DNA of 64,000 nucleotides from an uncultured Clostridia bacterium (GCA_947589475.1 CANQBO010000008.1:1-64000), one strand, 5' to 3'. Counted from the first letter of the stretch, positions 7,965-17,909 are shown. Numbers and translations: made by a program. The notes: generated by a model not told the origin, from the sequence alone.

Positions 7965-7999
7965 TAACGGTTGATTTTTTGTGAGCCGACGCGCTTAAA

Positions 8000-9037
8000 T
8001 TAGGCAAGCTCGGAGAAATACTTGATGGTGCGGACCATCTGAGAGGTGTAGCTGTTCTCGTTGTCATACCAGCTGACGACCTGCACTTGATAGGTCGTGT
8101 CGTCGATCTTCGAGACCATGGTTTGGGTCGCGTCGAAGATGGAACCGAAGCGGCTGCCGATGATGTCGCTTGAGACGATCTCGTCCTCGTTATATCCGAA
8201 GGACTCGGTCGCGGCGGCTTTCATTGCGGCGTTGATGCCTTCTTTGGTGATGTTTTCGCCCTTGACGACTGCGATGAGGATGGTCGTGGAACCTGTCGCT
8301 GTGGGAACGCGCTGTGCGGAGCCGATGAGCTTGCCCGCGAGTTCGGGAATGACGAGACCGATCGCTTTTGCGGCGCCCGTGCTGTTGGGGACGATGTTGA
8401 TCGCCGCGGCGCGAGATCTGCGCAGATCGCCCTTTCTTTGCGGTCCGTCAAGAGGCATCTGGTCGCCTGTGTAGGCATGGACGGTCGTCATAATGCCCGA
8501 GAGGATGGGGGCATATTCGTTGAGAGCCTTCGCCATGGGAGCAAGGCAGTTTGTCGTGCAACTTGCCGCGGAAATGATGTTGTCTTCGGGCGTGAGCGTG
8601 GTGTGGTTGACGTTGTAGACGATTGTGGGAAGATCGTTGCCCGCGGGAGCGGAAATGACGACCTTGCGCGCGCCTGCGGTGATGTGCGCTTGCGCCTTCG
8701 CCTTTGAGGTGTAGAAGCCTGTGCACTCAAGCACGACGTCCACTTTCAGCTTCTTCCAAGGAAGATTTGCGGCGTCCTTCTCCGCATAGACGGTGATCTT
8801 CTTGCCGTCGACGACGATGTAGCCCGGCTCTGTCTCCGTCGCCTCGCCGAATGTGACGTTGTGGCTCAAAGCATAGTTGCCTTGAGTTGAGTCATACTTC
8901 AAGAGGTGAGCGAGCATTTTGGGGCTGGTGAGGTCGTTGATAGCGACAATTTGATAGCCCTTTGCACCGAACATCTGTCTGAATGCGAGACGGCCGATAC
9001 GACCGAAACCGTTGATAGCGACTTTTACGTTTGCCAT
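8000..9037 (-). CDS. gapA: glyceraldehyde-3-phosphate dehydrogenase, type I
   Basis: A 345-residue cytoplasmic enzyme of glycolysis, forming 1,3-bisphosphoglycerate with reduction of NAD. The Rossmann motif INGFGRIGR opens it, the catalytic cysteine is in [12 protein letters not shown] near residue 155, and [10 protein letters not shown] and [13 protein letters not shown] complete the family pattern. The length is slightly above the usual 330-340. GGAGG precedes the ATG, a -35/-10 pair lies at 9101-9129, and a strong terminator follows, so it is transcribed alone. No other glycolytic genes (pgk, tpi, pgm) are adjacent, unlike many Bacillota. Confidence 0.97.
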   Translation of the reverse strand: MANVKVAINGFGRIGRLAFRQMFGAKGYQIVAINDLTSPKMLAHLLKYDSTQGNYALSHNVTFGEATETEPGYIVVDGKKITVYAEKDAANLPWKKLKVDVVLECTGFYTSKAKAQAHITAGARKVVISAPAGNDLPTIVYNVNHTTLTPEDNIISAASCTTNCLAPMAKALNEYAPILSGIMTTVHAYTGDQMPLDGPQRKGDLRRSRAAAINIVPNSTGAAKAIGLVIPELAGKLIGSAQRVPTATGSTTILIAVVKGENITKEGINAAMKAAATESFGYNEDEIVSSDIIGSRFGSIFDATQTMVSKIDDTTYQVQVVSWYDNENSYTSQMVRTIKYFSELA

Positions 9038-9100
9038 AACTTATTCCTCCAAAAAGGTTTTATTTTTTATTTTCTTGTTTAGGCTCATTCAGCCTACAAT

Positions 9101-9129
9101 ATTATAGGAGTTTTGCCCGAAATATGCAA
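9101..9129 (-). promoter_or_regulatory. gapA promoter
   Basis: On the minus strand TTGCAT (9124-9129), a 17-base spacer and TATAAT (9101-9106) form a strong sigma-A promoter, giving a leader of about 58 bases before the gapA start. Confidence 0.8.
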
Positions 9130-9591
9130 GCATAAATTTGCAAATTTTATTTTTCTCGCGCGTTTTCTCGCGCGCGCGTTGAACGCGAACGAAAAACAAG
9201 CCGCAAAAGCCTTAAAAAGCTAAGCAAAAAAGCAACAAAAAGCAAGGTCGAAAAAGGAAAAAGCAATGTCGAATGCAACGAAAGGATACGGCGAAGAAAA
9301 AAGCGGCGGCGAAGGCAACAGAAAATAAAAACGCTTTGCGCAAAGTCGCGCGGTCGCTTTTTGGCCCAAAGCCCCGCAAAGCGGAATTCGCTTTGCGGGG
9401 AAGAGCAAGCCTCAAGGTGAGCTGTTTTGAGACGTTATATCTGCCGATCGATGACGCCCGTCGCGAAGAGGCGCGCTTTACGCTTCTTGCATTGAGGCGT
9501 CCTTGCCGCCGCGCGGAAGATGAGCGTTATGTCCGCGAATATCGGACGGGTGGCGCTCATCGCGGGCGTGCGATATGTCATGCGCGCAAAC
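9130..9591. other. intergenic stretch with a perfect hairpin
   Basis: No convincing gene. The stretch is unusually rich in AAAGC-like runs on the plus strand. A perfect inverted repeat with 12-bp arms CCCCGCAAAGCG (9371-9399) resembles the GGGG/CCCC hairpin family seen elsewhere in the window. A 139-codon Arg/Lys-rich open frame crosses this stretch but has no ribosome site and runs into the next gene on the other strand. Confidence 0.45.
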
Positions 9592-9756
9592 TTACTCTAT
9601 CTCCACGACGGAGACATCCGAAACGCCGCTGTCCGGGACAATATCCCCGAGCGCGTCGGGATCTATGCCGAGCAAGGTGGCTGACACGCTGATGATAAGA
9701 GATATTATTGCGGTGATGACCAAAGCCAATATTTTTTTCTTTTTGTCATTATCCAT
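9592..9756 (-). CDS. small single-span membrane protein
   Basis: A 54-residue peptide: a short basic start (MDNDKKKK), one hydrophobic helix of about 20 residues, then an acidic tail. The ATG at 9756 has TTGGGGGA just upstream, which chooses it over an upstream in-frame ATG with no such site. It resembles in layout the many short membrane peptides of anaerobes; no family is recognised with certainty. It lies convergent with gapA's promoter region on one side and divergent from the GlmU-like gene on the other. Confidence 0.6.
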   Translation of the reverse strand: MDNDKKKKILALVITAIISLIISVSATLLGIDPDALGDIVPDSGVSDVSVVEIE

Positions 9757-9908
9757 ATTTTGTCCCCCAAGATTTATTTGCCCTCGAAGACTATACGGCT
9801 TGCTCTTAATGGCAATATATACCCGCCATAGGTCCAATTGCAAAAAATTATGCAAAAAAGCGTCACAATTTTTTCAAAAACCGCATACGTCGGGCATATA
9901 GTGTAGGT

Positions 9909-10946
9909 ATGTTACGTTTTAAATTTTTGACATCGGAATATGAGGGCGCGCTCATTTTGGGGCGCACGGTAAAGAAGCATATGCTCGAAGCTTTGGGCGT
10001 GAGGGAAGAAGACGCGGTCGTCGTAGGGCAGTATGAGGAGGAGCCTGAAGAGGAGACGGCGGTGCTTTCTTTCGACATGCCTCTCGTCACGCTTGCGGAC
10101 ATAGAGGGCATTGTGAGTCGTATGCGGGCGAAGGGCATAAAGACTTTGAATCTGGGAAGCGAGGACAGCCCGTCAAAGATCGTGCTCGGCAGGGGCGAGC
10201 GCGGATATTTTGCAAATAGCGAAGCTTTTTTGAAGATAAGCGATACAAAATCCTATTCTATGGTGTATAATCATCTAAGACGGCGTATCGTAGATTCGTT
10301 GCTCGCGCGCGGAGTGGACATTCCGTTTGCGGACAGCGTGGCGATCGACGTCACGGCGGACATTCAAGCAGGCGCAAAGATCCTGCCGTTTTCGCGTATT
10401 GAAGGGTGCGCGCGCATATGCGCGGGGGCGACGGTCTATGCCTCGCATATCGCGGACAGCGTTGTGGCTTGCAATGCCGAGGTGTACGCGTCCCATCTAA
10501 AGGACAGTTTTGTCGGCGAGGGCGCAAGCGTAAATATGTCGCACGTCGAATCCTCGAAGATAGGCGACGGCGCGACGGTGGGACCTTTCGCGAGGCTGAG
10601 GAGCGCGGAGATACTCTCGAAGTGCAGGATAGGCGACTTTGTGGAGGTCAAAGCGTCCACGCTCGGAGAGGGCGCGAAGGCGGCGCATCTTGCCTACATA
10701 GGCGACGCGGACGTCGGAGCGCGTACGAATATAGGTTGCGGCACGGTGTTTTGCAACTACGACGGCAAGCAAAAACACCATACGGACGTGGGTGAGGATT
10801 GTTTCATAGGCGCAAACGTCAACCTCGTCGCGCCCATACGCGTGGGAGACGGCGCATTCATAGCGGCGGGGACCACGCTCACTCGGGACGTCCCTCCCTC
10901 GTCGTTTACGGTGGGAAGGGCAAGACAGACCACGAAAATAAGATAG
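9909..10946 (+). CDS. GlmU-like protein with reduced N-terminal half
   Basis: A 345-residue protein. Residues from about 150 to the end are the left-handed beta-helix acetyltransferase domain of GlmU: hexapeptide repeats, [21 protein letters not shown], the HLAYIGDA segment with the catalytic histidine, CNYDGKQKH and the terminal VGRARQ. The N-terminal half is only about 140 residues instead of about 230 and lacks the uridylyltransferase loop (L-A-A-G-x-G-T-R-M), keeping just a remnant near FDMPLV. It should therefore acetylate glucosamine-1-phosphate but not make UDP-GlcNAc. The order glmU-pth-mfd is the standard Bacillota arrangement, here without prs. Confidence 0.8.
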   Translation: MLRFKFLTSEYEGALILGRTVKKHMLEALGVREEDAVVVGQYEEEPEEETAVLSFDMPLVTLADIEGIVSRMRAKGIKTLNLGSEDSPSKIVLGRGERGYFANSEAFLKISDTKSYSMVYNHLRRRIVDSLLARGVDIPFADSVAIDVTADIQAGAKILPFSRIEGCARICAGATVYASHIADSVVACNAEVYASHLKDSFVGEGASVNMSHVESSKIGDGATVGPFARLRSAEILSKCRIGDFVEVKASTLGEGAKAAHLAYIGDADVGARTNIGCGTVFCNYDGKQKHHTDVGEDCFIGANVNLVAPIRVGDGAFIAAGTTLTRDVPPSSFTVGRARQTTKIR

Positions 10947-10978
10947 CGGAGCATGCCTCCGCTTGCGGAGGAGATATG
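10946..10978 (+). promoter_or_regulatory. ribosome-site hairpin switch before pth
   Basis: Between the glmU-like stop and the pth ATG, CCTCCG (10956-10961) can pair with CGGAGG (10966-10971) around a CTTG loop, hiding the GGAGG ribosome site. The same CTCCGC (10957-10962) can instead pair with GCGGAG (10946-10951), leaving the site free. The second pairing starts at the stop codon, so a ribosome finishing the upstream gene would decide between the two. This suggests translational coupling. Confidence 0.5.
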
Positions 10979-11560
10979 TTGCTCATAGTAGGACTCGGAA
11001 ATCCGGGCGCACGCTACAAAAACACCTTTCACAACGTCGGATTTATGACGGCGGAATCGCTCGCAAAGAAGTGCAATATCCGCTTTTCAAAGGCGGAGTG
11101 CGACGCAAAGACCGCAAAGGGGACTCTCGGCGGAATACCTTTTGTGCTCGCAAAACCCGAGACATATATGAATTTGTCGGGACAGGCGGTCAAAAAACTC
11201 GTGCGCGCGTACGATGTCGATCCCGAGGGCGAGCTTATAGTGTGCTATGACGACGTGGACCTGCCCATAGGCAAGTTGCGCCTCAGAGAATGCGGGAGCG
11301 CGGGCACTCACAACGGCATGCGCAACATCGTGTCCGAACTCGGCACGGAAAACTTTTTGAGGCTGAGGATAGGCACTCGCACCGAAGAACTCGCTGCGGG
11401 CGAGATCCCGCTCATCGAATTTGTGTTGTCCAAAATACCCTATGAATATATGCCCGTACTCGACAAGGCCATAGAGGGGGCGAGGTCAGCGCTCGAAGAG
11501 ATCGTTTCGGGCAAACCTTTCGCGCGCGTGCAGGAAAGGCTGAACCACTATACGGACTGA
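10976..11560 (+). CDS. pth: peptidyl-tRNA hydrolase
   Basis: A 194-residue enzyme that frees tRNA from stalled peptidyl-tRNA. The start MLLIVGLGNPGARYKNTFHN holds the catalytic His20, and KPETYMNLSG, CYDDVDLPIGKLRL and SAGTHNGMRNI are the other family blocks with the active-site Asn and Asp. The ATG at 10976 follows GGAGGAG directly; the longer open frame upstream runs through glmU. Length is standard. It lies between the GlmU-like gene and mfd, the usual neighbours. Confidence 0.96.
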   Translation: MLLIVGLGNPGARYKNTFHNVGFMTAESLAKKCNIRFSKAECDAKTAKGTLGGIPFVLAKPETYMNLSGQAVKKLVRAYDVDPEGELIVCYDDVDLPIGKLRLRECGSAGTHNGMRNIVSELGTENFLRLRIGTRTEELAAGEIPLIEFVLSKIPYEYMPVLDKAIEGARSALEEIVSGKPFARVQERLNHYTD

Positions 11561-11716
11561 TCCCTTCAGGGGCGGCGCGGGGAAATATGTGCATGGCACA
11601 TATTGAAAAGGCAAGTCGCAAAGCGCGAAATGACAAACAAATTTAAGGGCAAAAACGGCAAAAACATGCATATATCGTAAGTTATCGGCAATTTACGCTA
11701 AAAAGGTACATAAAAA

Positions 11717-14700
11717 GTGACTCCCGAAATTTTACAGCTCAAAAATCTCGGTCCGCAACTTGCGCGGCTTGAGAAGATAGGAGAGAAACGACTCAAAGAC
11801 GGCGATCTGTCCGCCGTCGGGATATTGCGCGCCTCGGACGGCGCAAAGGCGCATATAATCGCGGAACTGCCCATACGCAAGCTGGTCGTGACGGCGGACG
11901 CTCCCGCCGCGGACAGTTTGGCAAGGAGGATCGCAAGCTGGGGCAAGAGCGTATGTCTGTTGCCGTACCGCGACGAGACCCTGCTTCCGAGAAAGAGCGT
12001 CTCGAAAACCACCGTTTTAAAACGTGTGGAGGCGCTCTCGAAGATGGACGGAGGGCAGGCGGAGGCAATAGTCGTAAGCGCGGACGCACTGCTCCAACTC
12101 TTCCCCGCCCGCAGGTTGATGCGTGAGTTTTCGCTTGAGATCAAGTGCGGCGACATCCTCTCTCCCGTGGAAGCGGCGGGAAAGCTTGCGCGCGCGGGCT
12201 ATGTCAGGTGCGATATGATCGCGGAAGCGGGCGATTTTGCCGTACGCGGCGATATTCTCGACGTATGCGCGCCGAGCGGACAGGCGTACAGGGTCAACTT
12301 TTTCGACGAGCTTGTCGAGGACATCTCGCGCATAGATCCGACGACTATGCTCTCTTTGGAGAAGGAAGAGAGTATTTTGCTCCCGCCCGTCAGCGACATT
12401 TTGCTTGACGAGGAGGGGTACAAGGCGGCGTGCGAGGCGCTTTCGCTCAACATCAATGTCAAAAACGCCGCGCCCGTCAAGGCGGGACTGTGCGTGGGCG
12501 CGCAGGACGCGACGGCGGTGTGGGCCATGCCGTTTATGAAGGGCTGTACGCAGTCCTTGCTTGAATATCTCGACGACGAAGAGCCGCTTGCGGTCATCTT
12601 TGACGAGCCGAAACTCGTGCACGAAAAACTGACCTTGCTTTCGCGCGAATTCGACGGGCGCATAAGGACCTTGCTGGACGCGGGGGAAATTTTACCCGCG
12701 CACAGAGGCGCCTGTCTCACTCTGAACGAGCTTCAAAGACAGCTGATGTTTGTGCGCAAAGTGGCATTTTCCGGAATATCCCTTTCAAATCCCATGTTTG
12801 AACCTCGCTTGCTCATCGAACCCGTCACGAGACCCATAACGAAGTATTATCTTGACCCCAACTCCATCGCAGGAGACATCAAACGCTTTACGGCGGCGGG
12901 GAGCAAAGTCATACTTGCTTGCGGAAATCGCGAAAGGGCAAAGGGCGTAGCGGCTTCCCTCGGCGAAATGGACGTATATTGCGAGCTTAGCGACGGCGAC
13001 GGGAAGGCGAACGTGCAAGCGACGCCTCTCGACATAGAAGTGGGCGTCAATTATCCGCAGGCGAAGCTTGTGCTAATCGGCGTCACGGAGTGCGTCGGCA
13101 GAAGGCGCGGCGAGAGCGTCATTTCGCAAAAAAAGCAGTTTATCGCCCCGAAAGCGGGGGATTATGTGGTGCATCGCGTGCATGGCGTAGGTCTGTGCGA
13201 GGGCACCGTACTTATGAAAACGGGGGAGTTCGAGCGCGAATATATCGTGCTGAGATACCGTGACGGCGATACGCTTTACGTCGCGACGGATCAGATGAAC
13301 AATCTGCAAAAGTTCATAGGAGAGGAGCATCCGCCCCTCAACAAGCTAGGCGGCAAGGAGTTTGAGCGAGAAAAGGAAAAGGTGCGCAAATCCGTGCGCA
13401 AACTCGCGATAAACCTCGTGGAGCTGTACGCCAAACGCATGAAACAGCAGGGTTTCAAATACAGCGAGGACACCGTTTGGCAAAAGGAATTCGAGGATGG
13501 GTTCGAATATGAAGAGACCGCCGATCAACTCAAAGCTATATCCGATATAAAACAGGATATGGAAAAGGGCAGGATAATGGACAGGTTGCTCGTGGGCGAC
13601 GTGGGGTTCGGAAAGACGGAAGTCGCTTTCCGCGCGATGTTCAAGACAGTGATCGACGGCAAACAGGCGATATTGCTTGCGCCTACGACCATACTTGCCC
13701 GCCAACACTATGAAAACCTGCGCGAAAGGCTTAAACCGTTCGGCATAAGTTGCGGACTGCTCACCCGCCTCCAGACTTCGGCGGAGAACGCGAAATTGCT
13801 TGCGGACATAAAGACGGGCAAGACGCACATGATCGTCGCCACGCACAAGGCGCTTTCAAACAGCGTGGAGTTTTGCGACCCGGGGCTTCTCGTCCTCGAT
13901 GAGGAACAACGCTTCGGAGTGGGACAAAAAGAGACGCTCAAACAAAAATATCCGCTTATCAACGTGCTTTCGCTCAGCGCTACGCCCATTCCGCGCACCC
14001 TCAACATGTCCTTGAGCGGCATACGCGACATATCCATGCTCGAAACGCCTCCGCAGGGCAGACTGCCCGTGCAGACCTATGTGCTCCCGTACAGCGATTC
14101 GCTCGTCGTGGACGCCGTGACCCGCGAAGTGTCGAGGGGAGGGCAAACTCTCATTTTGCTCAACAACATCGAGAGGCTGGATCCGTACGCAGACAGGTTG
14201 AGAGAACAGCTTGACGGCGTGCGCATAATAACCGCTCACGGTCAGATGCCCTCCAAACAGATAGAAGAGCGCATAGGCGCGTTCTATGACAAGCAATTTG
14301 ACGTGCTCGTATCCACGACGATAATCGAAAACGGCATAGACCTTCCCGACGCAAATACGCTCATAGTAATAGACAGCGGCAATTTCGGGCTGTCGCAACT
14401 CTATCAATTGCGAGGCAGAGTGGGAAGGCGAGGCGCGCTCGCTCATGCCTACTTCACAATACCCGAAAACGGAGCGCTGTCGGATACGGCGGGCAAGAGG
14501 CTTAGCGCCTTGCTTGAAAATACGGAGATAGGAAGCGGATTCAGAGTCGCGCTGTCCGACCTGTCCATTCGCGGCGCGGGCACTCTGCTCGGCGCGGAAC
14601 AGAGCGGCCATATCGAAAAGATAGGCTATGAGATGTATCTCGAGATACTCGAAGAGACGGTGGAGGAAATAAAGACGGGCGTCGCCCACAAGCCCAAGCG

Positions 14701-15133
14701 CGATTGCGAGATGAAAGTGGACATCGCCGCATTCATACGCGACGGATATGTCAGCGCGCGCGACAAACTCAGGGTGTACCGCCGCATATCCGAGGTCACC
14801 TCCACGGCGCAACGCGACGCGCTCATCGAGGAACTTACGCAGGTGTACGGCGCAGTCGATCTGCCGCTTGAAAACCTCATCAACATCTCTTTGCTCAAAA
14901 ACCTCGCCTCGAGGCAGGACGTCTCGCGCATCGTCATCAACCGTATGGGCGCGGGCGCAAACTTCCACGACGCGGACGTTTTTACAAACGAAGCGCTCAT
15001 GCGCGCCGTTTCAGAAAACCGCGACAGCTGTGTGCTTACGGACACCATACCGCCCACCCTCATCTTCGAGGTAGACAAGCTCACGCCCGAGCAAAAACTC
15101 GCAAAACTCATAGAATTTTTTGCTTCCGTATAA
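11717..15133 (+). CDS. mfd: transcription-repair coupling factor Mfd
   Basis: A 1138-residue SF2 translocase that removes stalled RNA polymerase and recruits UvrA. In order: UvrB-like N-terminal modules (about 1-430), the CarD-like polymerase-interaction domain starting with DYVVHRVHGVGLCEG near residue 480, the helicase with Walker A GDVGFGKTE near 627, DEEQ near 727 and SATPIPRTLNMSLSGIRD, the translocation RGRVGR motif near 900, and the C-terminal TRCF domain. It starts with GTG, preceded by AAAAGGT. Length fits the family. A 156-base gap separates it from pth. Confidence 0.97.
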   Translation: MTPEILQLKNLGPQLARLEKIGEKRLKDGDLSAVGILRASDGAKAHIIAELPIRKLVVTADAPAADSLARRIASWGKSVCLLPYRDETLLPRKSVSKTTVLKRVEALSKMDGGQAEAIVVSADALLQLFPARRLMREFSLEIKCGDILSPVEAAGKLARAGYVRCDMIAEAGDFAVRGDILDVCAPSGQAYRVNFFDELVEDISRIDPTTMLSLEKEESILLPPVSDILLDEEGYKAACEALSLNINVKNAAPVKAGLCVGAQDATAVWAMPFMKGCTQSLLEYLDDEEPLAVIFDEPKLVHEKLTLLSREFDGRIRTLLDAGEILPAHRGACLTLNELQRQLMFVRKVAFSGISLSNPMFEPRLLIEPVTRPITKYYLDPNSIAGDIKRFTAAGSKVILACGNRERAKGVAASLGEMDVYCELSDGDGKANVQATPLDIEVGVNYPQAKLVLIGVTECVGRRRGESVISQKKQFIAPKAGDYVVHRVHGVGLCEGTVLMKTGEFEREYIVLRYRDGDTLYVATDQMNNLQKFIGEEHPPLNKLGGKEFEREKEKVRKSVRKLAINLVELYAKRMKQQGFKYSEDTVWQKEFEDGFEYEETADQLKAISDIKQDMEKGRIMDRLLVGDVGFGKTEVAFRAMFKTVIDGKQAILLAPTTILARQHYENLRERLKPFGISCGLLTRLQTSAENAKLLADIKTGKTHMIVATHKALSNSVEFCDPGLLVLDEEQRFGVGQKETLKQKYPLINVLSLSATPIPRTLNMSLSGIRDISMLETPPQGRLPVQTYVLPYSDSLVVDAVTREVSRGGQTLILLNNIERLDPYADRLREQLDGVRIITAHGQMPSKQIEERIGAFYDKQFDVLVSTTIIENGIDLPDANTLIVIDSGNFGLSQLYQLRGRVGRRGALAHAYFTIPENGALSDTAGKRLSALLENTEIGSGFRVALSDLSIRGAGTLLGAEQSGHIEKIGYEMYLEILEETVEEIKTGVAHKPKRDCEMKVDIAAFIRDGYVSARDKLRVYRRISEVTSTAQRDALIEELTQVYGAVDLPLENLINISLLKNLASRQDVSRIVINRMGAGANFHDADVFTNEALMRAVSENRDSCVLTDTIPPTLIFEVDKLTPEQKLAKLIEFFASV

Positions 15134-15195
15134 AATTTCAAAACAAGCACTTTATATGTTTGATTTTGACAATAAAACATCTTTTTTGTGCAAAT

Positions 15196-15233
15196 AAATT
15201 CAAACGGGCGCGAAACGCGCCCGTTTGAATTTC
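15196..15233. terminator. bidirectional hairpin between mfd and collagen-like gene
   Basis: A 17-bp near-perfect stem (15196-15213 with 15216-15233) around AAACGGGCGCG serves two convergent genes. Weak T-rich flanks lie on both sides. Confidence 0.75.
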
Positions 15234-15247
15234 CGACGGTGCTTTTA

Positions 15248-16399
15248 TCAGGCAAGCTTAATTATCGTGATATTCGCGCCGAAATACGACGTCGTCTCAC
15301 CCGACACGTTGTAGATGGACAGCGTTGTGGGAGCGGCGGCGGTGTAGATGATCGTCTTGCTCACGTTCGCCGCGCCTGTGTTTGTGGCATTGTCCGAAAT
15401 CGTCTCGTTGGCGATGGCGACGCCGTTCGCGTAAAGCTGTACGCTCAGGTTTGCGGCGGTCGTGCTCGTGCCCGACGCGCCGTAGTTCACAAGATAGGTC
15501 CCCACGGGCAGGGATACCGCGTTGTCCGCTACGGTCAGCGTCGTCCCGGGAGTTGCCGCCGTCTGCGTGATGGGGATGATCGTGCTTGCGTCCACGCTTT
15601 CGGCACCGGCACTCGCATACAGCCCGTCGATCGCGACGGCGGGGATGCCGAATGTGAAGTCAAACACCGTCGCCGTGCTGGGACCGCTTGCGGTGACGCC
15701 TACCGTCGGGGCAGACCCTGCGGGCAGCGTAGTAGCTGTCGCCGTGGGAGTGCCGAAGCCCGCCGCTTCGCCTGCGGGACCTTGTGCGCCCGTTTCACCT
15801 GTCGCGCCTTGCGCACCCGCGGGTCCCTGTGGCCCTACTGCGCCCGTCGCACCTGCGGGTATACCGAACTCGAATGTGAACACCGTCGCCGTGCTCGGAC
15901 CGCTTGCCGTCACTGTTACGGTCGGCTCAGAACCCGCGGGAAGCTCCGTTGCTGTGGCTACGGGAGTGCCGAAGCCCGCCGCTTCGCCTGCGGGACCTTG
16001 CGGACCCGTCGCTCCCGTCGCGCCCGTCGCGCCCGTCGCTCCCGTTGCTCCTACGGGTCCCTGCGGCCCTTGTGGACCTACTGCACCTGTCGCACCCGTG
16101 GCGCCCGTTGCGCCTTGAGGACCTGCGGGACCTTGCGGACCTACCGCTCCCTGCGGACCTTGCGGACCCTGTGCGCCCTGAGGACCTATAGGTCCCATCG
16201 GACCCTGCGGACCGACGGGACCTGCGGGACCGGGGATATAAGAGGTTGTGACGCCGCAGCACCTTGAGGGCGCGAAGCCGAACGAGTCTCCGCCGTATGA
16301 CGCGAAGTAGGGCGTGGGACTGCCGTTCCCGCCGCATCCGCAACCGGAAGAGGGACCGCCGCACCCGCATTTTGATGAGTTGCCAAAGTTGAAAAACAT
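15248..16399 (-). CDS. collagen-like surface protein (BclA-like)
   Basis: A 383-residue protein. A Cys/Gly-rich head (residues 1-50, with CGCGG units) is followed by Gly-X-Y collagen repeats of the GPQGPA and GATGAT types. The collagen is broken twice by a module of about 48 residues starting [12 protein letters not shown], the two copies being nearly identical (about 138-190 and 210-260). A beta-rich C-terminal domain of about 130 residues resembles the trimerising tip of Bacillus BclA. No signal peptide is visible, as for exosporium proteins. AAGGAGG lies before the ATG. It may coat spores or cells; sporulation is not shown here. Confidence 0.85.
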   Translation of the reverse strand: MFFNFGNSSKCGCGGPSSGCGCGGNGSPTPYFASYGGDSFGFAPSRCCGVTTSYIPGPAGPVGPQGPMGPIGPQGAQGPQGPQGAVGPQGPAGPQGATGATGATGAVGPQGPQGPVGATGATGATGATGATGPQGPAGEAAGFGTPVATATELPAGSEPTVTVTASGPSTATVFTFEFGIPAGATGAVGPQGPAGAQGATGETGAQGPAGEAAGFGTPTATATTLPAGSAPTVGVTASGPSTATVFDFTFGIPAVAIDGLYASAGAESVDASTIIPITQTAATPGTTLTVADNAVSLPVGTYLVNYGASGTSTTAANLSVQLYANGVAIANETISDNATNTGAANVSKTIIYTAAAPTTLSIYNVSGETTSYFGANITIIKLA

Positions 16400-16603
16400 G
16401 TCTTAGACCTCCTTAAAAGTTATGTACGTGCCGAATTTGAGGTCCCGATTTTAGATGAGCGCATTTCATGTCTGATCGCGTCTTCTTATGTATTGCGCAT
16501 GGCGTTTTATGTCTGCATCTGCCGCACAATCGCCGTACGTGCCGTCTGCTATATACTATTCGTTTTTGCGTTATGGTGTGAAAATGATTATTCGGGTTAT
16601 TTG

Positions 16604-16631
16604 TTGACAGAGTTTGAATGATATGTATACA
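16604..16631 (+). promoter_or_regulatory. promoter close to the CDF start codon
   Basis: TTGACA (16604-16609), 16 bases, TATACA (16626-16631). Transcription would begin about two bases before the ATG at 16640, so the mRNA would be nearly leaderless; no ribosome site is visible. Confidence 0.6.
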
Positions 16632-16639
16632 ATGTCCAT

Positions 16640-17749
16640 ATGAGCGACTCATTGAACAAGCGTGATTGCGTCGGGATGTGCGTTGCCGCCGCAGGCATTT
16701 TTTGCAATATCTTGTTGTCCGCCGCCAAAATTGCGGTCGGCGTTATATTTGCAACTGTTTCGGCGGTCGCAGACGGCTTTAACAACCTGAGCGACTGCGC
16801 AGGCGGCATTGTAGCGCTCGTTTCATTGTTCATCGCTTCCAAACCCGCCGACTCCAAGCATCCTTACGGGCATCGTCGTGCCGAATACATCGCGTCAATG
16901 ATAATGGGCATGCTTGTGATGCTTGTATCGGTGGAACTTGCGCGCGAAAGCGTCGGAAAGATCATTTCCGGCGAGTCGGCGCAGACGTCCGCCGTCGTAT
17001 ATGGGGTATTGGCGGCGTCTATCTTTGTAAAAGCGGCAATGTTTGTCGTATACAGAGTCACTGCCAAACGCAACGATTCGGACGCTCTCAAAGCGGCTGC
17101 CGTCGACAGTTTGTGCGATTGCGTTGCCACGTTGACGGTGATCGCGGGCGCAATAATGGGACAGTTCGGGGTGCGCGCCGACGGATGGGTAGGCGTAATA
17201 GTGGCATTGTTTATTTTTGCGCAGGGCGCTAAAATTTTGGCTGACGCAAGTTCAAAGTTGTTGGGACAGGCGCCCGACAAGCAAACCGAACAGCGCGTAT
17301 GCGAGGCTATCAAACGTGCCGATCATGTGTTGGGCGTGCACGATCTGCGCATTTACAACTATGGTAATAATGCGTCCTTTGCCACGGTGCATGTGCAAAT
17401 GGACGCAAATATGCCTTCTATTGAAGCGCACGCCATATTGGATCGTTTGGAAAGAGAGATTTTACTTGCCGAAAACATACATCTTACCACGCATCTCGAC
17501 CCCGTCGTGTTGGACGATGCGGAAACCGTCGAGCTGCAAAAACGCATAGAGCAAGCGATATCCGCTATAAGCGAAGGAATATGTGTGCACGATTTTCGTT
17601 TTGTGCACGGCGACGTCGACAAAATAATATTCGACATAAGCGCGCCGTATTCTTGCAAGTTGTCCGACGCCGACATAGCCGAAAAAGCAAAGCAAGCCGT
17701 ATGCGCTTTGGGCAACTATTTGCCGTCCGTCATGGTGGAGCGCGAATAA
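16640..17749 (+). CDS. cation diffusion facilitator metal exporter
   Basis: A 369-residue proton-coupled divalent metal exporter with six predicted membrane spans and a cytoplasmic C-terminal domain. The span-2 site reads DGFNNLSD, with Asn where zinc exporters have His or Asp, and the span-5 site reads VDSLCD, Asp in place of His. An Asn/Asp-Asp/Asp set is the pattern linked with manganese export, so Mn(II) is my first guess for substrate. The C-terminus is long (two ferredoxin-like halves seem possible). No ribosome site precedes the ATG; the start is placed by the family N-terminus. It is divergent from the collagen-like gene. Confidence 0.88.
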   Translation: MSDSLNKRDCVGMCVAAAGIFCNILLSAAKIAVGVIFATVSAVADGFNNLSDCAGGIVALVSLFIASKPADSKHPYGHRRAEYIASMIMGMLVMLVSVELARESVGKIISGESAQTSAVVYGVLAASIFVKAAMFVVYRVTAKRNDSDALKAAAVDSLCDCVATLTVIAGAIMGQFGVRADGWVGVIVALFIFAQGAKILADASSKLLGQAPDKQTEQRVCEAIKRADHVLGVHDLRIYNYGNNASFATVHVQMDANMPSIEAHAILDRLEREILLAENIHLTTHLDPVVLDDAETVELQKRIEQAISAISEGICVHDFRFVHGDVDKIIFDISAPYSCKLSDADIAEKAKQAVCALGNYLPSVMVERE

Positions 17750-17909
17750 TTTGCGCTCGTGCGATCGACTCAAAACGGTTTTTCACGCAGTCTCGCTCAA
17801 ATGGCGGCACTTACGTTTTTTTGGTTTTTAATTTGCAAAATGCCAAATCGCAATTTACAAAATTGTATTTGATTGAATTTAATGAATATTTGAATCCATT
17901 GAACTATAC

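Noticed and set aside
9273..9692. 139-codon Arg/Lys-rich plus-strand frame
   Set aside because: No ribosome site, low-complexity sequence, contains a perfect hairpin and overlaps the small membrane protein on the other strand.
13856..14968. 370-codon minus-strand frame inside mfd
   Set aside because: Antisense shadow of the helicase part of mfd, with no independent support.
15522..16118. 198-codon plus-strand frame over the collagen-like gene
   Set aside because: Its Ala/Pro/Val repeats are only the complement of Gly-X-Y codons.
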